DNA of 51,392 nucleotides from a virus, in IMG/VR virus record IMGVR_UViG_3300032462_000009, positions 1 through 51,392 of that record, one strand, 5' to 3'. Position numbers and translations under genes: made by a program. This document shows positions 33,658 to 40,581 of the stretch, one piece after another; within the stretch, counting starts at the first letter, position 1, and every line of letters starts with the position of its first letter. The notes under the pieces are model-generated. The model did no database searches, was not told where the DNA came from, and saw only the letters and a list, made by a program, of their open reading frames with translations.

Positions 33658-34439
33658 CTTATTATTTGTTTAAAAAGATCTATATTATGATATAATAATG
33701 GTAAATTAATATCATTTTTATCAATTTCAAAACTTAGGTTTAAATTAGATAAAGGTTTTTTAAATAAACCCATAGGACCATAAATTAATCCCTCTATGGA
33801 AGCCATAATAGGGTTGGAAGTATCTATACTTTCAATATTATATTCAACACCCCTATATAAACCAAATTCAAAAGCACAATATGTTCCTAAAAGGTGAATC
33901 CTATCTCCTTTTTTTATAGTACCATTTAAATACAACCTATTAAGAAGATAATTTCTCCCTAAAACCCCTCCTATCGATCTATTAGCATGAGGAAATAGAC
34001 TGTTATAATAAGAACTACCATAAGGGAATGCTATTTTCTCATATCCCACTTTTTTATATTCTTGGTAACAAATCTCAGCCTCATTTAAAGTATTGGCTTG
34101 AATTATAGCTATAGGAGTTGTTTCTACAGGGTAGGCTTTTCTGCTCCATTCTAAAGCATTTTTTAGAGTCTCATTAGCGTTTCCCCATACATCAGGAACA
34201 AAAACATGTTCTGGTTTTAGTTTTTCTATCCATTTCAATAAAATATCTCCCCCTACCGCTGTTCCTAACTCGTGTAGACTATTATCTAAATATATAGGGA
34301 TTCCTTCTTCTTTACATTGGAGGAAATGTTGTTCATATTCCTTATCTTTTTCTAAGAGATGGACTAAAGCATATTGATAGTCATTAAATTTTTTGCTTTC
34401 TTCAAGGAGGCATCTTGGAACTTCATGGGATATTTTCAT
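33654..34439 (-). CDS. DpdA/TGT-like base-exchange enzyme, 261 aa
   Basis: PIYLDNSLHELG, HVFVPDVWGN, IAFPYGSSYYN and IHLLGTYCAFEFGLY resemble phage DpdA proteins, relatives of tRNA-guanine transglycosylase that swap guanine in DNA for a 7-deazaguanine. The two Asp-bearing motifs would be the catalytic ones. The complete FolE-QueD-QueE-QueC set supports this. Judged by eye; a TIM-barrel of unrelated role cannot be excluded. Confidence 0.65.
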   Translation of the reverse strand: MKISHEVPRCLLEESKKFNDYQYALVHLLEKDKEYEQHFLQCKEEGIPIYLDNSLHELGTAVGGDILLKWIEKLKPEHVFVPDVWGNANETLKNALEWSRKAYPVETTPIAIIQANTLNEAEICYQEYKKVGYEKIAFPYGSSYYNSLFPHANRSIGGVLGRNYLLNRLYLNGTIKKGDRIHLLGTYCAFEFGLYRGVEYNIESIDTSNPIMASIEGLIYGPMGLFKKPLSNLNLSFEIDKNDINLPLLYHNIDLFKQIIR

Positions 34440-35011
34440 GGTATGTATAAATTTGTTGGGTTGTCTTTATGAATCTCAATATCGGGGTATGTTTTTTTGA
34501 AATAATCTACCCTAAATGGAGAGGTTATTATATGGATGCCGTTTAATGATGGTATTTCAACATAGACTTCACCACCAAGTGTTTCGATATACTCTATGAT
34601 TGTGGATGCTCTCAATACATCAGCAGGTTCATCAATATCAACTATCCATTTTCTAACCTTCTCTGAATGATGGTTGCCTGCAACTTTGTCATGGACTTTC
34701 CTAAGAGCTTTGTATTGACCATCTCTTATTAGTTCTGTTGTTTTAACCATAACCTCTAGGGATAAATCCTTGAAGTTTCTTCTGTTGAGTCTTATATAGG
34801 CTCTACAATTTGAAACATTACAAAATATGATGATTTCTTCCATACATTCCTTCAATTTCTCAAGTGAAGTTATATTGTATTTCTTGATAATATTCAGATT
34901 TCTTGAGATTGAAGGATTTTCCTTCCTTCTCTGAATAAGTTCAATTATATAGAAATCGTTAACATCCGAAAAATTAAGTAATGGTTCTATTAGTTCAAAA
35001 TTATTAGTCAT
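34436..35011 (-). CDS. Conserved phage protein, possibly AEP primase-like, 191 aa
   Basis: SNCRAYIRLNRRNFKDLSLE, KWIVDIDEPADVLR and SLNGIHIITSPFRVDYF then HKDNPTNLY. The acidic VDIDE and the GIHII run resemble archaeo-eukaryotic primase-type cores, but I am not certain. No other primase is visible in the window. Overlaps the DpdA-like gene by four bases. Confidence 0.5.
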   Translation of the reverse strand: MTNNFELIEPLLNFSDVNDFYIIELIQRRKENPSISRNLNIIKKYNITSLEKLKECMEEIIIFCNVSNCRAYIRLNRRNFKDLSLEVMVKTTELIRDGQYKALRKVHDKVAGNHHSEKVRKWIVDIDEPADVLRASTIIEYIETLGGEVYVEIPSLNGIHIITSPFRVDYFKKTYPDIEIHKDNPTNLYIP

Positions 35012-35153
35012 CTTTTTTAAATTTAAAATAGACAGCTTTGATATTCATTAACATCATATTAAAATCAATCCCCATTTCCCCAAAAAGAAATACCAAAACA
35101 TTAGGGTGAGATTCCCCACATATTCCTAGAAAATGCATCATAAATTCAATCAT
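35004..35153 (-). CDS. Small hypothetical protein, 49 aa
   Basis: MIEFMMHFLGICGESHPNVL; hydrophobic, ends FKFKKDD. Overlaps the stop of the 55-aa gene upstream and the start of the 191-aa gene downstream by a few bases each, which supports it. No family recognised. Confidence 0.55.
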   Translation of the reverse strand: MIEFMMHFLGICGESHPNVLVFLFGEMGIDFNMMLMNIKAVYFKFKKDD

Positions 35154-35317
35154 TGTTTAAGTTTTATTTCAAAAAGTTTGTTAAAGATTTTCACTCCTAA
35201 TTTTTTCCTTTCCATAAAGATCCTCTCAGCATCTAAATAGTTAGAGGCATTACAAGAGTCAATAGGCTCTCGTTTGCTATCATTCCGGGAATAATATATG
35301 TAGTTTTTGAAACTCAT
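35150..35317 (-). CDS. Small basic hypothetical protein, 55 aa
   Basis: MSFKNYIYYSRNDSKREPID then ERIFMERKKLGVKIFNKLF. First gene downstream of a strong promoter-like site (35333-35364) and coupled to the next gene. No family recognised. Confidence 0.6.
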   Translation of the reverse strand: MSFKNYIYYSRNDSKREPIDSCNASNYLDAERIFMERKKLGVKIFNKLFEIKLKQ

Positions 35318-35332
35318 AATTTATTTATAATA

Positions 35333-35364
35333 TAAATATAACATCCTTATCCTGGAAGGCCAAA
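35333..35364 (-). promoter_or_regulatory. Bacteroidota-type promoter
   Basis: Minus strand: TTTGG, 20-base spacer, -7 box TATATTTA preceded by ATGT; 15 bases upstream of the ATG at 35317. Probably drives the run down to QueC and ThyA. Confidence 0.75.
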
Positions 35365-35370
35365 CATTTT

Positions 35371-36384
35371 TTAGTTGTAGGTTTTACCTGAAGAGAAATC
35401 ATCCTTTTTGGATTTTTCTCTAGCGATTTTATTTTTCCTCCAACCCGATAAAGAAGGATCTATATATTCCTCTTCCTTTACTTTTTTAGGGGTTATAGTT
35501 GGGGGTTCAGGTTTAGGTTTTTTTTTTAGGAGGGGGGGGTCTGTTGAGGTAGGAGGGGTTATTATCTCCTCTCCCTGCAAGTTTGTTTTAATTTTAATTT
35601 GGGAGAAGGCAAAGTTAGCCGCTAATATTAAAGCAATGGCTAGAGGGTCAAACACAAATATTATAATTAATAACAACCAGTTTATAACTTGGTTCATCCC
35701 CATCCCTGTTAATTCTGCTAAATATTTTAGGGGGCCTAATTCTGAGGTTATTCCATTATTAGTTTTAATATCCATAACTTGAGAATTCAAAGAAAATATT
35801 TCAGAATTTATTTCATCTATCTTGATATTAAGTTGAGATTGCCTTTCAAAAGATTGAGTTAACTGTTTTTCTAATGATGTCCTTGTTGAACTTGAAGTAG
35901 TATTTATTATATTTCCTTGTTTATCCTTATATTGGATTTTATTGTTTGATAACCCCCCTCTTAAAGAAGATACACCTTCATCTATTGAGGTTTTTTCTTG
36001 GGTATATAATACTAATTGAGATTGAAAATTTTCTTTTTTGTTTTCTAAAAGTTCTATTTGGAAATCTACATTTTGATCCTTATTTGCTACCTCCTGGTAA
36101 GCACTACTAAGATATCCATAGATGCCTATAGAGGTGATTCCCATTAATATTACAGTAGCCATTATTAAATAATATTTTAAAAATGAAGGAATGGTTTTTC
36201 TGTAAGTGTATAAGAGGGAAGCTGCTACAAGTTTTGAGAATTCAAGAGATCCAGCCATTATCATTACTGTAAGAGAGGCACCGGCAAACAGTTTAGAAAG
36301 ACCTATAACTGAATATAAGGCAGCAGAAATGGAGATAGATAAACCTGAGAGAAGAATTAGAATTGGTAATATATACTTTTTCAT
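35371..36384 (-). CDS. Membrane protein with coiled coil, 337 aa
   Basis: About four membrane segments (from ILPILILLSGLSISISAALY; LTVMIMAGSLEFSKLVAASL; YYLIMATVILMGITSIGIYG; NWLLLIIIFVFDPLAIALIL) enclose a long helical part of residues about 100-210. The C-terminus is Pro/Lys-rich (TSTDPPLLKKKPKPEPP). Follows the lysis genes; role unknown, perhaps holin-like or envelope remodelling. Overlaps the upstream gene by one base. Confidence 0.65.
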   Translation of the reverse strand: MKKYILPILILLSGLSISISAALYSVIGLSKLFAGASLTVMIMAGSLEFSKLVAASLLYTYRKTIPSFLKYYLIMATVILMGITSIGIYGYLSSAYQEVANKDQNVDFQIELLENKKENFQSQLVLYTQEKTSIDEGVSSLRGGLSNNKIQYKDKQGNIINTTSSSTRTSLEKQLTQSFERQSQLNIKIDEINSEIFSLNSQVMDIKTNNGITSELGPLKYLAELTGMGMNQVINWLLLIIIFVFDPLAIALILAANFAFSQIKIKTNLQGEEIITPPTSTDPPLLKKKPKPEPPTITPKKVKEEEYIDPSLSGWRKNKIAREKSKKDDFSSGKTYN

Positions 36385-36926
36385 TATGGGGTTTGTATTA
36401 ATTGGTATATTTTAATACCACAATAAGTTCCTACTAGGAAACTTCCTGTTCCTATGAGAACTATGGTTATATTTTTGTTTTTGTTTTTCTTGTCAAATTT
36501 TTCGGCAAGTTCTATTCCTTTAACCCACCCCGATTGAGTGTTCTTAAGATATTTAGAACCATATAGTAAATAATTTTCTAATACTTCAGTATTACCTAAG
36601 AGGGTATCTATAAGGGCTATATTTTTACTGTTAGCTTCTACAAATTCTAATAAACTTCCTTTGTAATATTCAGAATATCCTTGGTTTATCAAAAGTTGTT
36701 CTTCTTGAAGGGGGGTAAAGACAACCATCTTCCGTCCATTTAAGGTAATTCTTTCTGGCATGAGAGAATAATCTATAGGGTAGTAATTTATTACTATAGC
36801 CCCTATAGTATCATTCCTTTGGGGTAAGGGTGTAGTTGGGAGAAGTTGAGATTTTTGCCCAAAGAGCGTCACGTTCCCTATCAGAATAAGAACCAATGTT
36901 ATTAATATCTTTCTTAAGAATGTCAT
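36384..36926 (-). CDS. Possible outer spanin-like protein, 180 aa
   Basis: N-terminal signal-like segment (RKILITLVLILIGNVTLFG, then Q) without a lipobox Cys, a periplasmic-type middle, and a C-terminal membrane segment (ITIVLIGTGSFLVGTYCGI). It overlaps the inner-spanin-like gene by 116 bases in another frame, a layout known from Rz/Rz1. A lone-spanin-like topology is possible, but the missing lipobox argues against a standard Rz1. Confidence 0.5.
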   Translation of the reverse strand: MTFLRKILITLVLILIGNVTLFGQKSQLLPTTPLPQRNDTIGAIVINYYPIDYSLMPERITLNGRKMVVFTPLQEEQLLINQGYSEYYKGSLLEFVEANSKNIALIDTLLGNTEVLENYLLYGSKYLKNTQSGWVKGIELAEKFDKKNKNKNITIVLIGTGSFLVGTYCGIKIYQLIQTP

Positions 36927-37203
36927 TTCTTTTCTTTTGAGTTTGTTTAATTGAAGATTGTATTTCGGAGTTTTGGTCTTTGACAGAAATAGATAAATCC
37001 TCTGAAGTTTTTAATATACTATCAACTTCATATATCCATTTAGAATTTATTTCTATCTGATTATTCAGTTCTTGGATTTGGTCTTGAAGTTTTGAGGATT
37101 GAGGTTTGGGAGATAAATATGACCATCCTGTAAAGATTATAATCCCTATAATTATTAACCGTATTTCAATGGGTATTTTATAATACCAATTATTACTTGT
37201 CAT
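36811..37203 (-). CDS. Inner spanin-like (Rz-like) protein, 130 aa
   Basis: One N-terminal membrane segment (IRLIIIGIIIFTGWSYL) then a long coiled coil (LQDQIQELNNQIEINSKWIY) to the end. Directly downstream of the amidase endolysin, overlapping its stop by four bases. This is the typical i-spanin position and shape; it would span the periplasm to help fuse the membranes at lysis. Confidence 0.65.
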   Translation of the reverse strand: MTSNNWYYKIPIEIRLIIIGIIIFTGWSYLSPKPQSSKLQDQIQELNNQIEINSKWIYEVDSILKTSEDLSISVKDQNSEIQSSIKQTQKKRNDILKKDINNIGSYSDRERDALWAKISTSPNYTLTPKE

Positions 37204-37676
37204 TTTATTATCTTGTTATAAAAATTAATTTCCTTTAACCATTTATTAACATCAAATGAAGGACATAACTTAACCCATTCATTTGGGGTTATAATTCCGT
37301 TTCTATCTAGGTCTGGGGATAAATCCCTATGACCTACAACAGGTAATATACCTAAAATATCTGGTGAAACCAATTCTAAAAGAAGATTTTCTAATTCTGC
37401 TTTTTGAGCGTCAGTTCTATCATCTCCTCTAGCCCCCCCTATATATGAAATATGAACTGAATCCCAATTATAATTTTTAACCCCATTTGTTGGGGATTTT
37501 AAATTAGATAAGATATGTCTTTCCCCATTTACTCCTATTATATAATGATATCCTACATGCTTCCATTTTAGAACCTTAGACCAATAGTTTATGATACTAT
37601 CTACTGTAGCCTTTTGGGAAGTAGCGGTACAATGAAGTACTATACGATTTATAGGTCTTCCGAAATTTATAGGCAT
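37200..37676 (-). CDS. N-acetylmuramoyl-L-alanine amidase endolysin, 158 aa
   Basis: RIVLHCTATS (zinc His15), HVGYHYIIGVNGER, GHRDLSPDLDRNG (zinc His) and KLCPSFDV (zinc Cys) are the amidase_2 / T7 lysozyme motifs, with length near T7 lysozyme (151 aa). No signal peptide, so it needs a holin. Cuts the amide bond between muramic acid and the peptide stem. Confidence 0.9.
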   Translation of the reverse strand: MPINFGRPINRIVLHCTATSQKATVDSIINYWSKVLKWKHVGYHYIIGVNGERHILSNLKSPTNGVKNYNWDSVHISYIGGARGDDRTDAQKAELENLLLELVSPDILGILPVVGHRDLSPDLDRNGIITPNEWVKLCPSFDVNKWLKEINFYNKIIK

Positions 37677-37734
37677 AATTTATTTTTTATTGGTTATCTA
37701 TTCTTACTGATTTGATTGTTTTGGTTTTTAGTTT

Positions 37735-38070
37735 TTATAGTGGGATATCTTCAGGGTCAGATTCATCCTCAAATCCCGGGGTTTCGTTTTTATATCTAGT
37801 TTGGTTGACTATGTTTATAGCTTGACCCCCCATTCCTCCTAAAGCATTCATTACTCCTCCCCCCATCATACCCCCACGACTAAAAGTATTTAAACCTATA
37901 TACCCTCCCCCTATAGCTGCTATAGCATATAAAGCGGTGTGGATCACTTCTGGCCAGTCTTTATATTCTGCTATGTAAGTTACCCAACCTATATATAATA
38001 TACAAGTAAGGGCTATAACTAATCGAGTACTATTCCATTTAGATGGAGGGGTTGGTTGGTGTTGTTTCAT
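37735..38070 (-). CDS. Holin-like membrane protein, 111 aa
   Basis: Two membrane segments (RLVIALTCILYIGWVTYI; IHTALYAIAAIGGGYIGL), a Gly/Met-rich linker (GGMMGGGVMNALGGMGG) and an acidic end. Size, topology and position just upstream of the endolysin suggest a holin; sequence alone does not prove it. Confidence 0.55.
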   Translation of the reverse strand: MKQHQPTPPSKWNSTRLVIALTCILYIGWVTYIAEYKDWPEVIHTALYAIAAIGGGYIGLNTFSRGGMMGGGVMNALGGMGGQAINIVNQTRYKNETPGFEDESDPEDIPL

Positions 38071-38143
38071 CGTTTGATGGTTTAAATATATCTTTATTGA
38101 GTCCTAAAAAGATTCCTATAGCAACTCCTGAAAGGAAATACAT
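38039..38143 (-). CDS. Possible small membrane peptide, 34 aa
   Basis: MYFLSGVAIGIFLGLNKDIF, then a polar Thr/Pro tail. The open frame extends upstream with more hydrophobic residues (IIFLISGILLGFFK) but without an ATG. Overlaps the holin-like gene start by 32 bases in another frame. Weakly supported. Confidence 0.35.
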   Translation of the reverse strand: MYFLSGVAIGIFLGLNKDIFKPSNDETTPTNPSI

Positions 38144-38210
38144 TTTAAAAAATCCTAATAAGATTCCTGAGATTAGGAATATAATTTATTTTAATATGTT
38201 TTGTCAGATT

Positions 38211-38477
38211 TTAGCTTAACTCTATTATTTCATATTCATTATAATTTTCCCCATCCTCTGGGTTATGATAATGATATTTGGTTTCATATCTATAATCTCC
38301 ATCTTTATATACTTCTACTTGTTCATCCCATTCTTGTCCATTAGCAAACGATATAGATTCCCTTTTAGAATTAAAGATTTGGGAGTACTTAGCCTCTTCA
38401 CCATTACCATAAAAAACAACTTGAAATTGATTTTGGTTCTCATTTAAATATTTTCTAAATGTGTTTAGTTCTTCCAT
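38211..38477 (-). CDS. Hypothetical protein with related N-terminus, 88 aa
   Basis: MEELNTFRKYLNENQNQF resembles the F-LKKYL-E peptide of the four genes that follow upstream, with LNE-N in place of LVE-G. The rest is beta-rich, acidic and Tyr-rich (DGDYRYETKYHYHNPEDGEN). May be a diverged member of that family. Confidence 0.6.
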   Translation of the reverse strand: MEELNTFRKYLNENQNQFQVVFYGNGEEAKYSQIFNSKRESISFANGQEWDEQVEVYKDGDYRYETKYHYHNPEDGENYNEYEIIELS

Positions 38478-38553
38478 TATACTTCAATTATTTTATGTGT
38501 TTCTTATTTTATACCCCCAAACACCTTCACCTATTGTATTACCTGCTTATTGG

Positions 38554-38623
38554 ATATTATTCTTGTCTTCTAAAAATTTAGTAAGCTCTTTATGTATCCT
38601 TTGAGCATCATTAGATGTAATTA
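38554..38623. repeat. 70-bp direct repeat, copy 1
   Basis: Identical to 40313-40382. This copy lies after the 138-aa gene and supplies its TAA stop; it looks like a fragment of the 40078-40494 gene left by duplication. Confidence 0.9.
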
Positions 38624-39037
38624 AGGCCTATCAATTGTTCTAAGTCTATCTAATGAAGCTTGATATTCACCCTCTTCTGAATCTTTAAAATCCTCATTTT
38701 CCCTACCAATCATTCCTTTAAGATCTTCTAAATCTACGGTAATCATAACATAATCACCTAATGCTTCAACTTCAGTAGGTATTTGACTTGATATTTTTGT
38801 GAATGCATGATCTAGACCTAATATATCTTTCCAGTTATCTTCATCAAATTCCATTCCATCTCTATCATCTTCATCATCATATACTACTGAAAATGATACT
38901 TTACCATCTTTTATTTCACCATTATAATCACCAGAATCAGCTGTTAATTCTACGGATTGGTCGTAGATTTCAAGATCCATATTTTCTTTTAATAGCTTTC
39001 CTTCCACTAAGTACTTTTTTAAATCGAAATTGTCCAT
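38621..39037 (-). CDS. Putative capsid-targeted protein A, 138 aa
   Basis: Starts with the shared peptide MDNFDLKKYLVEGKLLKE. LVE-G fits the T4 prohead-protease cleavage rule (L/I-x-E, then A/G). After it, an acidic domain (SVVYDDEDDRDGMEFDEDNW). Likely a virion-internal protein released after cleavage, by analogy with T4 internal proteins; the protease is not in the window. The 3' end runs into a 70-bp repeat. Confidence 0.65.
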   Translation of the reverse strand: MDNFDLKKYLVEGKLLKENMDLEIYDQSVELTADSGDYNGEIKDGKVSFSVVYDDEDDRDGMEFDEDNWKDILGLDHAFTKISSQIPTEVEALGDYVMITVDLEDLKGMIGRENEDFKDSEEGEYQASLDRLRTIDRP

Positions 39038-39046
39038 TTTATTTTA
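38985..39046 (-). repeat. Shared 5' repeat, copy 1
   Basis: About 60 bases covering the upstream leader and first 20 codons of this gene recur nearly unchanged at 39280-39341, 39990-40049 and 40442-40503. Confidence 0.85.
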
Positions 39047-39047
39047 T

Positions 39048-39332
39048 TTATACTATATTTATTAAATCTGATTCTTTTACTCTATAACTCATTACCATAT
39101 TTCCTCTATAATTATCATGTTCAACAACATAAACATACTCACCATCTTTTATTTCTAGATTTTCAGGTTCATTCATGTAAACATCCCAAATAATACCCTT
39201 AAAACCTTTACCTAGACCTGATTGGGGTGTTGTTGTAACTTTATCACCAATTTTGAATTTAGGTTCTGGTTTGTTTTCCTCTTTTAATAGCTTCCCTTCC
39301 ACTAAGTACTTTTTTAAATCGAAATTGTCCAT
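39048..39332 (-). CDS. Putative capsid-targeted protein B, 94 aa
   Basis: Same start peptide (MDNFDLKKYLVEGKLLKEE), then PKFKIGDKVTTTPQSGLGKG, a small beta-barrel-like domain (KOW/SH3-like by eye), then YVYVVEHDNYRGNMVMSYRV. Expected to be cut after LVE. Short gap to the neighbour on each side. Confidence 0.65.
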   Translation of the reverse strand: MDNFDLKKYLVEGKLLKEENKPEPKFKIGDKVTTTPQSGLGKGFKGIIWDVYMNEPENLEIKDGEYVYVVEHDNYRGNMVMSYRVKESDLINIV

Positions 39333-39341
39333 TTTATTTTA
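39280..39341 (-). repeat. Shared 5' repeat, copy 2
   Basis: See copy 1 at 38985-39046; only scattered differences. Confidence 0.85.
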
Positions 39342-39349
39342 TTTTATTT

Positions 39350-40042
39350 TTAACCGGCATGTGAGTTAAAAGGAACATTAAACTTAGTAAACAATTTGTC
39401 TACTTCCCCCTCCCAATCTTCAACATCTCTTATGATTTGTTGGTATTTGTGGGCCATACCATCATATTCATCTTCATGTCTAAATTCTCTAGGCCAATCT
39501 GAATGGAAATATAATTCTTCATATCGATCATTATCTAAAAAACTCTTATGTTCAAATCCTGCTCTTTTAGCATTATTTGGGTATTTAAGATATAATTCTT
39601 TATATGCAGCTTTTAATTTTTCAATGTCTCCACTATCTTCTTTTATATTAAGAAATTCTTCATCTCTTTCTTTATCTCGTCCAATGGTATTTCCAGGGTT
39701 GATGAAATCATCTGACTTATCACCACCGAACTCTTTAAGTTTTTTATCTCTTAATTTGTTAACCCCCTCAATGATGCTATCTATAAATAGGTTAATATCT
39801 TCTTTACTTTCAAATTCACTATTCATCATATCATCCTCAATCTGATCAGTAAGATATTTAGAATTTTGATCTACAATGTAATCATCTATGTTTTCTTTAA
39901 TTTTGTTTTTAGCTTCGTAAGCTGCTTTAACATTTTCTAATGTTGGTAAAGCTTCACCTTGTTTTCGGGTGTCGTATCCCGGTGCATTTTCTTTTAATAG
40001 CCTACCTTCAGCTAAATACTTTTTTAAATCGAAATTGTTCAT
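39350..40042 (-). CDS. Putative capsid-targeted protein C, 230 aa
   Basis: Start MNNFDLKKYLAEGRLLKENA: LAE-G is again a fitting cleavage site. The body is helical, acidic and Lys-rich (AYEAKNKIKENIDDY; LKAAYKELYLKYPNNAKRAG). Largest member of the family. No enzymatic motif seen. Confidence 0.65.
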   Translation of the reverse strand: MNNFDLKKYLAEGRLLKENAPGYDTRKQGEALPTLENVKAAYEAKNKIKENIDDYIVDQNSKYLTDQIEDDMMNSEFESKEDINLFIDSIIEGVNKLRDKKLKEFGGDKSDDFINPGNTIGRDKERDEEFLNIKEDSGDIEKLKAAYKELYLKYPNNAKRAGFEHKSFLDNDRYEELYFHSDWPREFRHEDEYDGMAHKYQQIIRDVEDWEGEVDKLFTKFNVPFNSHAG

Positions 40043-40049
40043 TTTATTT
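39990..40049 (-). repeat. Shared 5' repeat, copy 3
   Basis: Most diverged of the four copies at the nucleotide level (MNNF, LAE, GRL variants) but same layout. Confidence 0.75.
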
Positions 40050-40077
40050 TTGTTTTAATTTGTGGATTTAGATTCAT

Positions 40078-40494
40078 TCATATCGTAATGATCCAGTTGT
40101 TTTTGAACTTATATAAACGAGCTTCTAAATCATTTAATTCGTTACCATATCTATTAGCTATTTCTCCTCCTTCGGGTTCAGCTTCCTGCTCCATATCAAT
40201 GAACAGCTGTTCAATTTCATCTTCTAATTCTCTTTTTTCTCCTCTTAAATCTAAAACCCCATCATAATCTATTTCAGTTAACGCAGAACCTCCTACATTA
40301 TCAGGTTGTTTAATATTATTCTTGTCTTCTAAAAATTTAGTAAGCTCTTTATGTATCCTTTGAGCATCATTAGATGTAATTACTTTATTTGATTCTAAAA
40401 AATCCAAGATTTGATTACTTAAAATAGTTGCACTTTTGTCTTCTTTTAATAGCCTTCCTTCCACTAAGTATTTTTTTAAATCGAAATTGTCCAT
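40078..40494 (-). CDS. Putative capsid-targeted protein D, 138 aa
   Basis: Start MDNFDLKKYLVEGRLLKED, then helical (QILDFLESNKVITSNDAQRI; LRGEKRELEDEIEQLFIDME). First gene of the family in transcription order. Part of its coding sequence (40313-40382) recurs as a fragment at 38554-38623. Confidence 0.65.
   Translation of the reverse strand: MDNFDLKKYLVEGRLLKEDKSATILSNQILDFLESNKVITSNDAQRIHKELTKFLEDKNNIKQPDNVGGSALTEIDYDGVLDLRGEKRELEDEIEQLFIDMEQEAEPEGGEIANRYGNELNDLEARLYKFKNNWIITI
40313..40382. repeat. 70-bp direct repeat, copy 2 (in gene D)
   Basis: Identical to 38554-38623; here it is coding sequence of gene D and probably the source copy. Confidence 0.9.
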
Positions 40495-40503
40495 TTTATT
40501 TTA
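40442..40503 (-). repeat. Shared 5' repeat, copy 4
   Basis: Covers leader and first 20 codons of gene D; see 38985-39046. Confidence 0.85.
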
Positions 40504-40581
40504 TTTTATTATACATATGTAATTTTTGAGTTAGGTATAAAGTGTAAACCCAACAAGGTTTTCCTAAATAAGTATATTCTA

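Noticed and set aside
38093-38124. Promoter before the holin-like gene
   Set aside because: The -7 box is good but the -33 position reads TTGC; not counted.
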